NCBI RefSeq assembly: GCF_900103695.1 | Contig: NZ_FNHF01000003.1 | Coordinates: 620,001-684,000, forward strand | Direction of reading: 5' to 3' | Origin: Sediminibacillus halophilus | GTDB taxonomy: Bacteria; Bacillota; Bacilli; Bacillales; Amphibacillaceae | DNA length: 64,000 nt | Shown: piece after piece, positions 54,509 through 63,677 of the stretch | How positions within the stretch are numbered: the first letter of the stretch is position 1 | Layout: every line of letters starts with the position of its first letter | Notes under the pieces: model-generated | Database searches by the model: none | The model's input: the letters and a program-made list of their open reading frames with translations, nothing else | What the model was told of the DNA's origin: nothing | Translations under genes and position numbers: made by a program

Positions 54509-54527
54509 CAAAGGGGGAAATAACATT

Positions 54528-56126
54528 ATGAAAAAAAGCCTGTTTCTTTTATTTTTACTGGTGTCTCTATTGTTTATTGTTGTAGCCTGTTCTGACCAAG
54601 AGAGTGCCGGAGAGACCGGGAAAGGTAGTTCTGATGAAGAAGTTAATGCAGAGGAAAACGCCAACGAAAGTGCAGATAAAGAAATAACGATAGCAATAGA
54701 TCAAAATTTCGTCACCTTAGATCCTCATAATGCTGGTGACACAGTGTCCATTTATGGTATTCGGTCGATGTATGAAGGGCTTGTTGGTTTCGACGAGGAA
54801 ATGAATGTAGTTCCAGTCTTAGCAGAAGATTATCAAGTGAGTGACGATGCATTGGAATACACCTTCCAGTTGAAAGAAGGCGTTACGTTCCATGATGGGG
54901 AACCTTTTAATGCAGAAGCAGTAAAAGCCAACTTCAAACGAATAATTGATGACGATAGTCTTCGGGCACATCGTAATGTTCAATATATTGATACTGTTGA
55001 GGTATTAGGTGACTACGAAATAAAATTCACACTCAATCAACCATTCAGTGCCATGCTTAATAAGTTTGCGATGATTCCGCTTGCTAGTCCAAAAGCGCTC
55101 GATGATGAGAGTAAGGATTTGGGTTTAAATCCTGTCGGAACTGGGCCTTTTAAATTTGAAGAATGGAACCAAGGGGATTCCTTGGTAGTATCAAAATATG
55201 AAGGCTATTATGAAAATGACAAAACGAATGTAGAACAGGTTACCTTTAAGCCGGTTCCGGAGAATGGAGCCAGAGCTGCCATGCTGCAAACTGGGGAAGC
55301 GGATTTCGTCTATCCCGTTCCTCAACAGAATGCGGGCGATTTTGAGGACGTAGAAGGAGTTGAAGTTACCGAAACACCTTCAACCATAGCAAGATATGTA
55401 TCGATCAACACATTCAACGAACCATTCAATGATGTAAAAGTCAGACAAGCGATGAATTATGCAGTCGATAAAAACGCCTACCTCCAAGTTGTGAAAAACG
55501 GATTTGGAAATCCATTAGATTCTACCATGTCCTCCCAAACACAATATTATTCGCAACAAGACACCTACGATTTTGATTTGGAAAAAGCAAAAGAATTAAT
55601 GGCCGAAGCAGGCTACAAAGATGGGTTCGAAGCTGAAATATGGGGTAATACCAGTTCGGAAACTGTTACGGGTATGGAATTTATTAAACAACAGCTTTCG
55701 CAGATAGGGATAGACGTGAAAATTCAGTCAATGGAAGAAGGAACTTTGTCTGATGAAATTTACACGCCTGCGACTCCTGAAGAAGCGAAAGTGCAAATGT
55801 GGTATGTAAGCTGGTCGCCTTCTTCTGGAGATGCAGATGGTGCTACCCGTTCCTTGTTCAGTAGCGAGTACTTACCGCCAGAAGGTGCAAACACAGCATA
55901 CTATGATAATAGTGAAGTGACAGACTGGATTAATGAGGCAAACGAGACTTCTGATGCTGCGGAACAAGAGGAAATTTATAAGAACATCCAAAGTACGGTG
56001 TATGAAGAGGCGCCATGGATTTTCTTGGCTTCCGATGTCATCTTATCTGGCAGTAAAACAAATTTAGAAGGTGTCTATGTATTGCCAGATGGATCAGTCA
56101 GTATCGCAAACGCAAAATTGAAGTAG
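54528..56126 (+). CDS. Peptide-binding lipoprotein (OppA/DppA family)
   Basis: This 532-residue family-5 extracellular solute-binding protein has lipobox VVAC, lipidated at Cys21, followed by an acidic linker. The domain shows the family's VPVLAEDYQVSDDALEYTFQLKEGVTFHDGEPFNAEAVKANF and GTGPFKFEEW motifs. Such proteins bind peptides, or in some cases oligosaccharides and glycopeptides. The start is ATG 54528, with AAGGGGGAA upstream; the frame extends 21 codons into the asparaginase gene without a ribosome site. A weak terminator-like hairpin follows. It delivers ligand to the permeases at 56229 and 57162. Confidence 0.9.
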   Translation: MKKSLFLLFLLVSLLFIVVACSDQESAGETGKGSSDEEVNAEENANESADKEITIAIDQNFVTLDPHNAGDTVSIYGIRSMYEGLVGFDEEMNVVPVLAEDYQVSDDALEYTFQLKEGVTFHDGEPFNAEAVKANFKRIIDDDSLRAHRNVQYIDTVEVLGDYEIKFTLNQPFSAMLNKFAMIPLASPKALDDESKDLGLNPVGTGPFKFEEWNQGDSLVVSKYEGYYENDKTNVEQVTFKPVPENGARAAMLQTGEADFVYPVPQQNAGDFEDVEGVEVTETPSTIARYVSINTFNEPFNDVKVRQAMNYAVDKNAYLQVVKNGFGNPLDSTMSSQTQYYSQQDTYDFDLEKAKELMAEAGYKDGFEAEIWGNTSSETVTGMEFIKQQLSQIGIDVKIQSMEEGTLSDEIYTPATPEEAKVQMWYVSWSPSSGDADGATRSLFSSEYLPPEGANTAYYDNSEVTDWINEANETSDAAEQEEIYKNIQSTVYEEAPWIFLASDVILSGSKTNLEGVYVLPDGSVSIANAKLK

Positions 56127-56132
56127 ATAAAT

Positions 56133-56165
56133 AGAAGGGCTGATGACTATCAGTCCTTCTTTACC
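56133..56165 (+). terminator. Intercistronic hairpin after the binding-protein gene
   Basis: AGAAGGGCTGAT (56133-56144) pairs with ATCAGTCCTTCT (56149-56160), one G-U pair, with only a short T tail (TTCTTTAC). It probably trims or attenuates the transcript, allowing excess binding protein over permeases. Confidence 0.65.
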
Positions 56166-56228
56166 CATAAAATGATGCTAACAAATTGAATGGTTGCACG
56201 TTACTTTTGGTGGGAGGTGTCGATTAAA

Positions 56229-57152
56229 GTGTGGCAATACATAATTAAACGAATCCTTGGCTTAATCCCTCTTTTGCTTGTGATTTCATTTGTGATATTT
56301 ATGTTTATTCACTTAATCCCTGGTGATCCTGCCCGATTGATGGCAGGTAAGGACGCAACCCTCGAGGAAGTCGAGGAAGTAAGACAAAGCTTGGGGCTTC
56401 ATGAACCGTTTGTAAAGCAATACATTTCCTATATGGGCAATTTACTTCAAGGGGATTTAGGTTATTCAATCAAATCTGGCGCACCAGTGGTTGATTTGAT
56501 TCTAGATCGAGTTATGCCAACATTGGGCCTAACTTTTTTGAGTATTATATGGGCGCTGGTGATAGGAATCCTCATCGGTGTTTTATCCGCTGTATTCCGA
56601 GATAAGTGGCCTGACAGATTAGGAATGTTGACAGCGGTTTCAGGTATTTCCCTTCCGAATTTTTGGTTAGGTCTTGTATTGATTCAGCTTTTCTCCGTTC
56701 AATTAGGGCTTTTCCCTACTGGAGGAGATGACGCAGGATGGAAAAGCTATATCCTGCCTTCCTTTGCTTTAGGGGCTGGAATCATGGCCATGATTGCTAG
56801 ATTCACCCGTTCTTCACTAGTAAACACGCTAAAACAGGAATTCATACGAACAGGACGGGCGAAAGGGTTGAGTGGAACTTCGATCGTGTTTGGGCATGCA
56901 CTGAAAAACTCGCTGATCCCCGTTGTCACAGTGGCTGGTCTGCAATTTGGATTTTTGCTGGGAGGATCGGTAGTTGTTGAAACGGTATTTAGTTTCCCGG
57001 GTTTGGGACGGTTGTTAATTGACTCGATTCAGTTCCGGGATTATCCAGTAATTCAAGCCGAGATACTGTTCTTTTCCTTACAATTTATTTTGGTGAATTT
57101 ACTGGTGGATATTCTCTATAGTTATTTAAACCCTAAAATAAGATACGATTAG
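56229..57152 (+). CDS. Peptide ABC importer permease (DppB-like)
   Basis: This 308-residue permease has about six membrane helices. The conserved N-terminal half contains FIHLIPGDPARLMAGKDATLEEVEEVRQSLGL and the EAA loop region FIRTGRAKGLSGTSIVFGHALKNSLIPVVT. The start is GTG 56229, with GGGAGGTG 10 bases upstream, giving the standard MWQYIIKRILGLIP beginning; the frame extends 13 codons further. It is the first of two permeases of the Opp/Dpp-type importer in the ROK operon. Confidence 0.92.
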   Translation: MWQYIIKRILGLIPLLLVISFVIFMFIHLIPGDPARLMAGKDATLEEVEEVRQSLGLHEPFVKQYISYMGNLLQGDLGYSIKSGAPVVDLILDRVMPTLGLTFLSIIWALVIGILIGVLSAVFRDKWPDRLGMLTAVSGISLPNFWLGLVLIQLFSVQLGLFPTGGDDAGWKSYILPSFALGAGIMAMIARFTRSSLVNTLKQEFIRTGRAKGLSGTSIVFGHALKNSLIPVVTVAGLQFGFLLGGSVVVETVFSFPGLGRLLIDSIQFRDYPVIQAEILFFSLQFILVNLLVDILYSYLNPKIRYD

Positions 57153-57161
57153 AGGGCGGTA

Positions 57162-58058
57162 ATGATGAGTAAATTACAAATCGAAACAAGTACGATGGAA
57201 ATACCGAAAGTTAAATCCGAAAATCGCTTTTTGAATTTTTGGCGGCAATTTCGTAAAAAGAAGCCTGCGCTCTTCTCCCTCTACTTTGTGTTTTTGTTGC
57301 TATTAACCATGGTGATTGGCCCTCATATAGTCCCTTATGATCCGGCAGAACCGAATTACAATAGGTTGCTAGAATTTCCCACGCTTGATCATTTGTTCGG
57401 GACTGATGAATATGGCAGGGATATTCTTTCAAGGATAATTGTCGGGGCGAGGATAACGTTATCAGTCAGTGTTAGCGCGGTGCTGTTAGGCACTGTGGTG
57501 GGAACGGTGCTTGGACTGGTCAGTGGTTTTTTTGGAAAATGGGTAGACAAAGCGATTATGCGTATCTGCGATGTATTGTTTGCTTTTCCTGATTTGATTT
57601 TAGCCATCGGAATTGTTGCTATATTAGGGCCTGGGGTACGAAACGTTATTATAGCGGTAGCATTTTTCAATATTCCTTCCTTTGCCCGGATTGTAAGAGG
57701 GGCTACTCTGGAAGTAAAGGAGATGCTATTTGTTGAATCGGCACGCTCTGTCGGTGCTAGTACTACTCGTATTGTATGGAAACATATTTTCCCAGAGACC
57801 ATCCCAGTAATTATTGTTTACTTTACGATGAATGTCGGAACCGCGATTTTATCTGCGGCAAGTCTGAGTTTTCTGGGATTGGGTGCCGACCCTTCTTCTT
57901 CTGATTGGGGTGCAATGCTAAGCATGTCCAGAGATTATATTGGTTCCTCGTTTCATCTTGTGTTCTTTCCAGGCTTGGTTATTTTCCTGACTGTACTGGC
58001 ATTTAACTTATTAGGAGATGGGTTAAGGGACGTATTAGATCCTAAAACTAATGATTAG
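57162..58058 (+). CDS. Peptide ABC importer permease (DppC-like)
   Basis: This 298-residue second permease carries a cytoplasmic N-terminus of about 30 residues. The family's HLFGTDEYGRDILSRIIVGARITL follows, with about six membrane helices and the EAA-like loop VESARSVGASTTRIVWKHIFPETIPV. AGAGGGCGG lies before tandem ATG codons (57162 and 57165), and either could start. It pairs with the product at 56229. Confidence 0.92.
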   Translation: MMSKLQIETSTMEIPKVKSENRFLNFWRQFRKKKPALFSLYFVFLLLLTMVIGPHIVPYDPAEPNYNRLLEFPTLDHLFGTDEYGRDILSRIIVGARITLSVSVSAVLLGTVVGTVLGLVSGFFGKWVDKAIMRICDVLFAFPDLILAIGIVAILGPGVRNVIIAVAFFNIPSFARIVRGATLEVKEMLFVESARSVGASTTRIVWKHIFPETIPVIIVYFTMNVGTAILSAASLSFLGLGADPSSSDWGAMLSMSRDYIGSSFHLVFFPGLVIFLTVLAFNLLGDGLRDVLDPKTND

Positions 58059-58074
58059 AGGGAGGGGAATCCAT

Positions 58075-59076
58075 ATGGGGAGCCTGTTACAGGTCAATAA
58101 TTTAAAAACTGGTTTTCATACCGAAGATGGGATGCAAACTGTGATTACTGGAATAGACTTTGAAGTCAATCATGGAGAAATTGTCGGATTAGTCGGAGAA
58201 TCCGGAAGCGGGAAAAGTGTTACTTCGTTATCGATCATGCAATTATTACATGACACTCCTGGTGAGATCATCGACGGAGAAATCATCTATAAGGGCGAGG
58301 ACCTGCTGAAACTCTCAGAGAAAAAAATGAGGCAATATCGAGGCAATGAGCTATCGATGATTTTTCAGGAGCCAATGACTTCTTTAAATCCTGTAATGAA
58401 GATTGGAAAACAAATCATAGAGACAATTTCTTTACACTTAAACATGTCTGGTCAAAAAGCAAAGCAACATGCTGTTAGTATGTTGGAATCGGTCGGTATC
58501 CCCCGAGCGAAAGATATAATGAATGAGTATCCGCATCAATTATCGGGCGGAATGAGACAAAGAGTGATGATTGCCATGCAAATCTCTTGTAACCCATCTC
58601 TATTGATAGCTGATGAGCCGACGACTGCTTTGGATGTAACCATTCAGGCGCAGATTCTGGATCTATTGAAAGATATCCAGGAAAAGACGAATATGGGGAT
58701 CTTGATGATTACTCATGACTTGGGAGTTGTGGCTGAGATCTGTGACAGGGTAATTGTCATGTATGCTGGAAGAATTGTCGAACAAGCAACGGTTAAGGAA
58801 ATTTTTAACAATCCTAAGCATCCTTATACAAAAGGACTAATAGATTCGATTCCGAAAATTGGAGCCGGGTTGGATGAATTGTATTCCATCCCTGGAGCTG
58901 TTCCTAGTCCAAAGAATATGCCGAAGGGATGTAAATTTGCCCCTCGTTGTGAGCATGTGATGGATATTTGCAATTTAGAAGAGCCAGCGTTAGCGATGGA
59001 AAACGGCCGCTCGTCACGCTGCTGGTTAACGCAGGAGCAGTCTCAGCAAGAAGGGGTGGTTGGTCATGGGCAATAA
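58075..59076 (+). CDS. Peptide ABC importer ATPase (DppD-like)
   Basis: This 333-residue ATPase has Walker [10 protein letters not shown], signature [14 protein letters not shown], Walker [14 protein letters not shown] and switch His in MITHDLGVV. The C-terminal extension has the cysteine motif [14 protein letters not shown], typical of the Opp/Dpp ATPases (an iron-sulfur or metal-binding region). ATG 58075 is the start because GGGAGGGG lies 8 bases upstream; the frame extends into the previous gene. It overlaps the next ATPase gene. Confidence 0.93.
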   Translation: MGSLLQVNNLKTGFHTEDGMQTVITGIDFEVNHGEIVGLVGESGSGKSVTSLSIMQLLHDTPGEIIDGEIIYKGEDLLKLSEKKMRQYRGNELSMIFQEPMTSLNPVMKIGKQIIETISLHLNMSGQKAKQHAVSMLESVGIPRAKDIMNEYPHQLSGGMRQRVMIAMQISCNPSLLIADEPTTALDVTIQAQILDLLKDIQEKTNMGILMITHDLGVVAEICDRVIVMYAGRIVEQATVKEIFNNPKHPYTKGLIDSIPKIGAGLDELYSIPGAVPSPKNMPKGCKFAPRCEHVMDICNLEEPALAMENGRSSRCWLTQEQSQQEGVVGHGQ

Positions 59077-60034
59077 TGTGTTAATCGATATAAAAGATGT
59101 TAAAAAGCATTTCCCTCTTAGCAAAAGCTGGTTTGAAGAAAAACAGTATGTAAAAGCAGTCGATGGTATCTCTTTTTCCATTAATCAAGGGGAAACGTTT
59201 GGGTTGGTGGGAGAATCCGGGTGTGGAAAATCAACTACTGGCCGCTTAATTAACGGGTTGATCAAGTCCGATACAGGAGAAGTTATTTTCAATGGGAAGG
59301 ATTTGGCAAGTCTGTCAGAAAAGCAATGGAAGGCATATCGGAAGAAGATGCAAATGATTTTTCAAGATCCATATGCATCGTTAAGTCCCCGTATGAAAGT
59401 CAAAGATATTTTGATGGAGCCATTGACTATTCATTTTCCTCGTATGTCAAAGCAAGAAAAAATAGAGACGGTTAAGAATCTATTAGATAAGTGTGGTATC
59501 AGTGAATTCCATTTAAATAAGTATCCGCACGAATTTAGCGGGGGGCAGCGTCAACGGATCAGTATTGCTAGAGCACTTATTTTACAACCGGAATTAATTA
59601 TTGCAGATGAGGCCGTGTCTGCCCTTGATGTATCTATACAGTCCCAGATTTTAAATTTGATGAAAAACTTACAGAAAGAATTCAATCTTACCTACCTGTT
59701 TATTTCTCATGATCTAAGTGTTGTAGAACATATCAGTGACCGGGTTGGGGTAATGTATTTGGGTAACTTGATAGAAGTTGCCAGTAAGCAGTCTATTTTT
59801 AAGGATCCAAAGCACCCTTATACAAAGTCATTATTAGCTTCAATCCCTCAACCTGATCCGTCTGTGAAGAGAGAACGAATTTCCTTAAAAGGGGAGATTC
59901 CAAGCCCCTCCAATCCGCCGACGGGCTGTAAATTTCATACGAGATGTCCATTGGCAATGGATGTCTGTAAAGAAAAAGTACCAATCATGCAAAAACTGAA
60001 TGAAAACCAACAAGTTGCCTGTCATTTATATTAA
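59066..60034 (+). CDS. Peptide ABC importer ATPase (DppF-like)
   Basis: This 322-residue partner ATPase has Walker A GESGCGKST, signature FSGGQRQRISIARA, Walker B LIIADEAVSALDV, switch His in FISHDLSVV and the C-terminal CKFHTRCPLAMDVC motif. Walker B followed by EAVSALD is the usual DppF form. ATG 59066 follows AAGGGGTGG and overlaps the preceding stop by 11 bases. With the genes at 54528-59076 it completes an intact five-component peptide-type importer with its own ATPases, unlike the LplABC importer at 16250. Confidence 0.93.
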   Translation: MGNNVLIDIKDVKKHFPLSKSWFEEKQYVKAVDGISFSINQGETFGLVGESGCGKSTTGRLINGLIKSDTGEVIFNGKDLASLSEKQWKAYRKKMQMIFQDPYASLSPRMKVKDILMEPLTIHFPRMSKQEKIETVKNLLDKCGISEFHLNKYPHEFSGGQRQRISIARALILQPELIIADEAVSALDVSIQSQILNLMKNLQKEFNLTYLFISHDLSVVEHISDRVGVMYLGNLIEVASKQSIFKDPKHPYTKSLLASIPQPDPSVKRERISLKGEIPSPSNPPTGCKFHTRCPLAMDVCKEKVPIMQKLNENQQVACHLY

Positions 60035-60051
60035 ATGAAGGAGTTTTTACA

Positions 60052-61422
60052 ATGTATGTACGCATAGAACCGATTAACCAAGAGACTAGTTCAATCGCAT
60101 ATCTTCGCTCTCTCTCCTTTGGTGAAACCAGGTGGTTACAAAAGGAGGATGATGTATTTTTATATGCAGCAATCCATAAATCGGAGGTAATGCTGGAAGA
60201 CTTGCGTTTTTTGGGTGGGACCATTAATCAGGAACTGCAACAAAATAGATGTACAAAGGCAGATTTAGATTTTCCGGTGTTTACATCCCTCCTCCCCGCC
60301 TTTTCGGAAGAGGAAGTTGTTGCAGCATTCATGGAGGGATGGTTTCTGGCTGACTACCAATTTATCAGCTATAAAAAAGAAGCTGTAAGAAAAACGCCTA
60401 AATTGCACTTTGCTAATAGCGACTATGAACCGCTTATTAAAACAGCAATTACAAAAGCGGAGGCCGTTCATGTCGCCCGTGATTTGTGTAATGAACCCGC
60501 AAATAAACTGACACCTTCTATATATGCTGATAAACTGCAAAAGCTATTTAAGGACACGGCGGTCGATGTCGAGATTATTGATTCGACTGCGTTAAGAAGT
60601 AGAGGATTCGAGGCTACTGCGGTAGTAGGCAAGGGAAGTAGCCAGCCCCCCCAGGTTGCCATATTGACATTAAAAAATAGTAAAACCAACAATTTCGCTC
60701 TTGTCGGTAAAGGAGTCACTTTTGATTCGGGTGGCACGAATGTCAAAACCGGAACAGATATCGGTGAAATGAAAATGGACATGGGGGGATCTGCTGCCGT
60801 AGTCGGGGCTATCAAGCTTTTAGCAGATTTAAATGCTCCTGTCCAAGTGACGGCGATTTTACCATTAGTTACAAACGTAGCTGGGGGTAATGCCTTTTTG
60901 CCATCGGATGTCATTACCTATCGTAATGGCAAGACGGTAGAAGTTGGCAATACTGACGCTGAGGGCCGTTTGATCTTGGCTGATGGAATTTTATATGCAC
61001 AAACTATCGGCGCTGATACAATTATTGACATTGCTACTTTAACAGGAACCATAGGTCAAGCGCTTGGATTGAAAATGGCTGGGATTTTTAGTAACAACGA
61101 GAAAAAACTGTGGAATTATAAAAAACTAGGCGAACGGACCGGCGATTATGTATGGCCGATGCCGGTAATTGACGATTACCAGCTTTATTTAAAAAGTTCT
61201 ACGGCAGATATCAATAATATGAGCTCTTCCAGTTTTGGAGGTGCAATCACAGCAGCGTTATTTTTAAAAAATTTTGTGGAGGACCATTGTCACTGGGTAC
61301 ATATTGATATGGCCAATACTGTTCGACCGTGGAAAATAGAAGGATATTATCAAGAAGGTGCTGCTGGGTTTGGCGTCCGTTTACTAACAGAGATAGTCGT
61401 ACAGGAGAGTAAACGACCATGA
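60052..61422 (+). CDS. M17 leucyl aminopeptidase
   Basis: This 456-residue cytoplasmic di-metal aminopeptidase of family M17 has the full ligand set: Lys and Asp in GKGVTFDSGG, Asp in MKMDMGG, and Asp and Glu in the signature NTDAEGRL, which also carries the catalytic Arg. The N-terminal domain of about 130 residues is less conserved. It removes N-terminal residues from imported peptides. In this operon it could trim glycopeptides down to the glycosylated Asn. GAAGGAG precedes the ATG, and the CutC start overlaps its stop (ATGA). Confidence 0.93.
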   Translation: MYVRIEPINQETSSIAYLRSLSFGETRWLQKEDDVFLYAAIHKSEVMLEDLRFLGGTINQELQQNRCTKADLDFPVFTSLLPAFSEEEVVAAFMEGWFLADYQFISYKKEAVRKTPKLHFANSDYEPLIKTAITKAEAVHVARDLCNEPANKLTPSIYADKLQKLFKDTAVDVEIIDSTALRSRGFEATAVVGKGSSQPPQVAILTLKNSKTNNFALVGKGVTFDSGGTNVKTGTDIGEMKMDMGGSAAVVGAIKLLADLNAPVQVTAILPLVTNVAGGNAFLPSDVITYRNGKTVEVGNTDAEGRLILADGILYAQTIGADTIIDIATLTGTIGQALGLKMAGIFSNNEKKLWNYKKLGERTGDYVWPMPVIDDYQLYLKSSTADINNMSSSSFGGAITAALFLKNFVEDHCHWVHIDMANTVRPWKIEGYYQEGAAGFGVRLLTEIVVQESKRP

Positions 61423-62129
61423 TAACCGAAGTAATCGTTCAGAATGCGGAGGAAGCCAAACAAGCAGAGTATATGGGTGCTGATCGGTTGGAACTAGTTT
61501 CTGCTATGAGTGAGGGCGGCCTAACACCCAGCCATGGAACTATAAAACAAGTACTGCATACTGTCGGAATTCCGGTTCAAATTATGATTCGTCCTCACAG
61601 CTACCACTTTTGCTATAGTGAAGCAGACATGGCTGTTATCTTGGAGGATGTGAAAAATGTACTGAATTTGGGCGGAAATCGATTTGTCTTTGGAGGATTA
61701 AACAAAGATAATACGATTGACGAGAAGGCACTGATGGATATAATCAAACTGGATTCGACAGTAGATATCACTTTTCATCGCGCCTTTGATGAAACAGCGT
61801 CTCAAGAATCTGCATATCGGACTTTAATCAACTATAAACAACAGGTGAAACGAATTTTGACTTCAGGCGGAGAGGCTAATTGTGAAGCTGGGAAGCATAG
61901 TTTGAAGAAACTAGTACACTTATCGAAGGCGACAAATGGTCCGGCAATATTGCCAGGGTCTGGTTTAGGGCCGGCCAATATTGAAGCTATTCATTCCGTT
62001 GTCTCTGCCTCTCAATATCATTTTGGAAAGTCTTTACGAAAAGGAGAATCCTTTGCAAAAGGTTTCGACCCCGAAGCATTTTCAAGAATTAAACAGTTTG
62101 GAGGAATAAGTGATGACGGAAACATTTGA
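61419..62129 (+). CDS. cutC: CutC-family protein
   Basis: This 236-residue TIM-barrel protein has the CutC signatures GADRLELVSAMSEGGLTPSHG, VQIMIRPHSYHFCYS, FVFGGLNKDNTID, TFHRAFDE, RILTSGG and ILPGSGL. The name comes from an old copper-tolerance assignment in E. coli that later work questioned, and the real reaction is unknown. Its barrel fold and conserved His/Arg/Glu residues suggest an enzyme. Encoded between an aminopeptidase and an alpha-fucosidase with overlapping starts at both ends, it probably acts on a sugar or glycoconjugate intermediate here. Confidence 0.93.
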   Translation: MITEVIVQNAEEAKQAEYMGADRLELVSAMSEGGLTPSHGTIKQVLHTVGIPVQIMIRPHSYHFCYSEADMAVILEDVKNVLNLGGNRFVFGGLNKDNTIDEKALMDIIKLDSTVDITFHRAFDETASQESAYRTLINYKQQVKRILTSGGEANCEAGKHSLKKLVHLSKATNGPAILPGSGLGPANIEAIHSVVSASQYHFGKSLRKGESFAKGFDPEAFSRIKQFGGISDDGNI

Positions 62130-63411
62130 TTGGCCTGAAAAGTACGGAACCCCTTCTTGGTTCCAGCATGATCGCTTTGGTATGTTCATTCATTGGGGGC
62201 TTTATTCTATCATGGCAAAAGATGAATGGATCATGACCCAGGAACAAATCCCAAAACGAGATTATGAGGCATATCTTTCTCATTTTAAGGCGGATTTATT
62301 TAACCCTGATGCCATTGTAAAAAAGGCAAAACAAAGTGGGATGAAATATATCGTCATCACGACAAAACATCATGAAGGCTTTGCATTGTGGGACAGCAAG
62401 TACACGGATTACAAGATCACAAACACCCCTTATGGAAAGGATGCTATCAGAGAATTTGTAGATGCCTGTCGTAACGAAGGGATGAAAATAGGATTCTATC
62501 ACTCGTTGATTGACTGGCATCATGAGCATTTTACAATCGATGGGCTTCATCCACAGCGAGACGATGAACAAGTGAAAGAAGAAGAGCGAGATATGTCTAT
62601 TTATCAAGAATATTTACATAATCAGGTAGAAGAGCTAGTAACCAACTATGGGAAAATAGATTACTTTTGGTTTGATTTCTCTTATGAAGACAGGGATTGG
62701 GGCTGGGCAAAAGGGAAAGGTCCAGCGGATTGGAAAGCGGAAGAATTAGAGAATCTGATATTAAAGCATCAGCCCCACATGATTTTTAACAACCGCTTAG
62801 GACTCGATAGAGGTGTCTATACACCGGAACAATATCAGCCAACTGATTTACTTTATACCGAAGATGGAAAGAAACGGATATGGGAAGCCTGTCAAACCTT
62901 TAACGAGCGCTGGAGTTATAATCCAAATAATCTCCATCGAAAGTCATCAGATATGATTTTGAAATTGTTGATTGATACTGTTTCTAAGGATGGCAACCTT
63001 TTAATGAACTTTGGTCCAACTGCAAGAGGATGCTTTGATTCACACACCGAAGAAGTTTTAGACGACCTGGCAGAGTGGATGACATATAACGAGGATTCCA
63101 TACTAGGAGCAGGATCCAGTAACATTTATTGTCCGAGAGACTGTCGACTGACACAAAAGGGAAACAGGGTGTTTATACACATTTTTTCCTGGCCTTTTCG
63201 AACCATCCATCTAAAAGATCTTCCAAAGAAAGTGAAGTATGCACGTTTTCTGCATGACCATTCAGAGATGCCGATAACAGAACCGGCTCCTTCTGATGTT
63301 TTTCATCATGACAAGCCAGTCGTCGCAGAGAATGAAACTGTTTTGGAACTGCCGGTAATCAAGCCTGACCAAATTGTACCCGTCATCGAAATAGAATTTA
63401 AGGATAGTTAG
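62113..63411 (+). CDS. GH29 alpha-L-fucosidase
   Basis: This 432-residue family GH29 retaining fucosidase has no signal peptide, so it acts in the cytoplasm. Conserved parts are WFQHDRFGMFIHWGLYS, YIVITTKHHEGFALWDSKYTDY, YHSLIDWHHEHF and the nucleophile Asp in IDYFWFDFSYED. The C-terminus is a short beta domain. ATG 62113 is the start, with GGAGG 8 bases upstream, and it overlaps the CutC gene by 17 bases. It is the last gene of the operon, and a terminator follows directly. The setting suggests alpha-fucose on imported GlcNAc-peptides or GlcNAc-Asn. Confidence 0.93.
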   Translation: MTETFDWPEKYGTPSWFQHDRFGMFIHWGLYSIMAKDEWIMTQEQIPKRDYEAYLSHFKADLFNPDAIVKKAKQSGMKYIVITTKHHEGFALWDSKYTDYKITNTPYGKDAIREFVDACRNEGMKIGFYHSLIDWHHEHFTIDGLHPQRDDEQVKEEERDMSIYQEYLHNQVEELVTNYGKIDYFWFDFSYEDRDWGWAKGKGPADWKAEELENLILKHQPHMIFNNRLGLDRGVYTPEQYQPTDLLYTEDGKKRIWEACQTFNERWSYNPNNLHRKSSDMILKLLIDTVSKDGNLLMNFGPTARGCFDSHTEEVLDDLAEWMTYNEDSILGAGSSNIYCPRDCRLTQKGNRVFIHIFSWPFRTIHLKDLPKKVKYARFLHDHSEMPITEPAPSDVFHHDKPVVAENETVLELPVIKPDQIVPVIEIEFKDS

Positions 63412-63412
63412 A

Positions 63413-63450
63413 AAAGGTTGACTGTGGAGCGCAGTCAACCTTTGTAATTT
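63413..63450 (+). terminator. Terminator of the ROK-fucosidase operon
   Basis: AAAGGTTGACTG (63413-63424) pairs perfectly with CAGTCAACCTTT (63432-63443), followed by GTAATTTT. The gap from here to 63622 shows nothing else. Confidence 0.85.
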
Positions 63451-63622
63451 TCCATGCTCAGTTTCCATAGCTTGTTTGATACTCCCATACCCCTCAGTAA
63501 CTTCATTCCATCAACCCTCCATCTTTTTCGATTTCCGAATGGCCGAAAAGGAATTACGACTCACATAAAACGTTAATTAATCCCCCCTTTTTCCAAAATC
63601 CCCACAAAAGTAAGAATTAATT

Positions 63623-63645
63623 TTGAAAACGCTTATTTGTACAAT
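63623..63645 (+). promoter_or_regulatory. cre-like site and -10 of the SDR gene
   Basis: TTGAAAACGCTTATT (63623-63637) matches the cre consensus with one mismatch (T for the late C). It lies directly upstream of an extended -10 TGTACAAT (TACAAT at 63640-63645). CcpA, or a LacI-type repressor, bound here would sit between -35 and -10 and block transcription. Confidence 0.55.
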
Positions 63646-63677
63646 GAACTCAACAAGAAATTTAGGAGGCATTTGTG

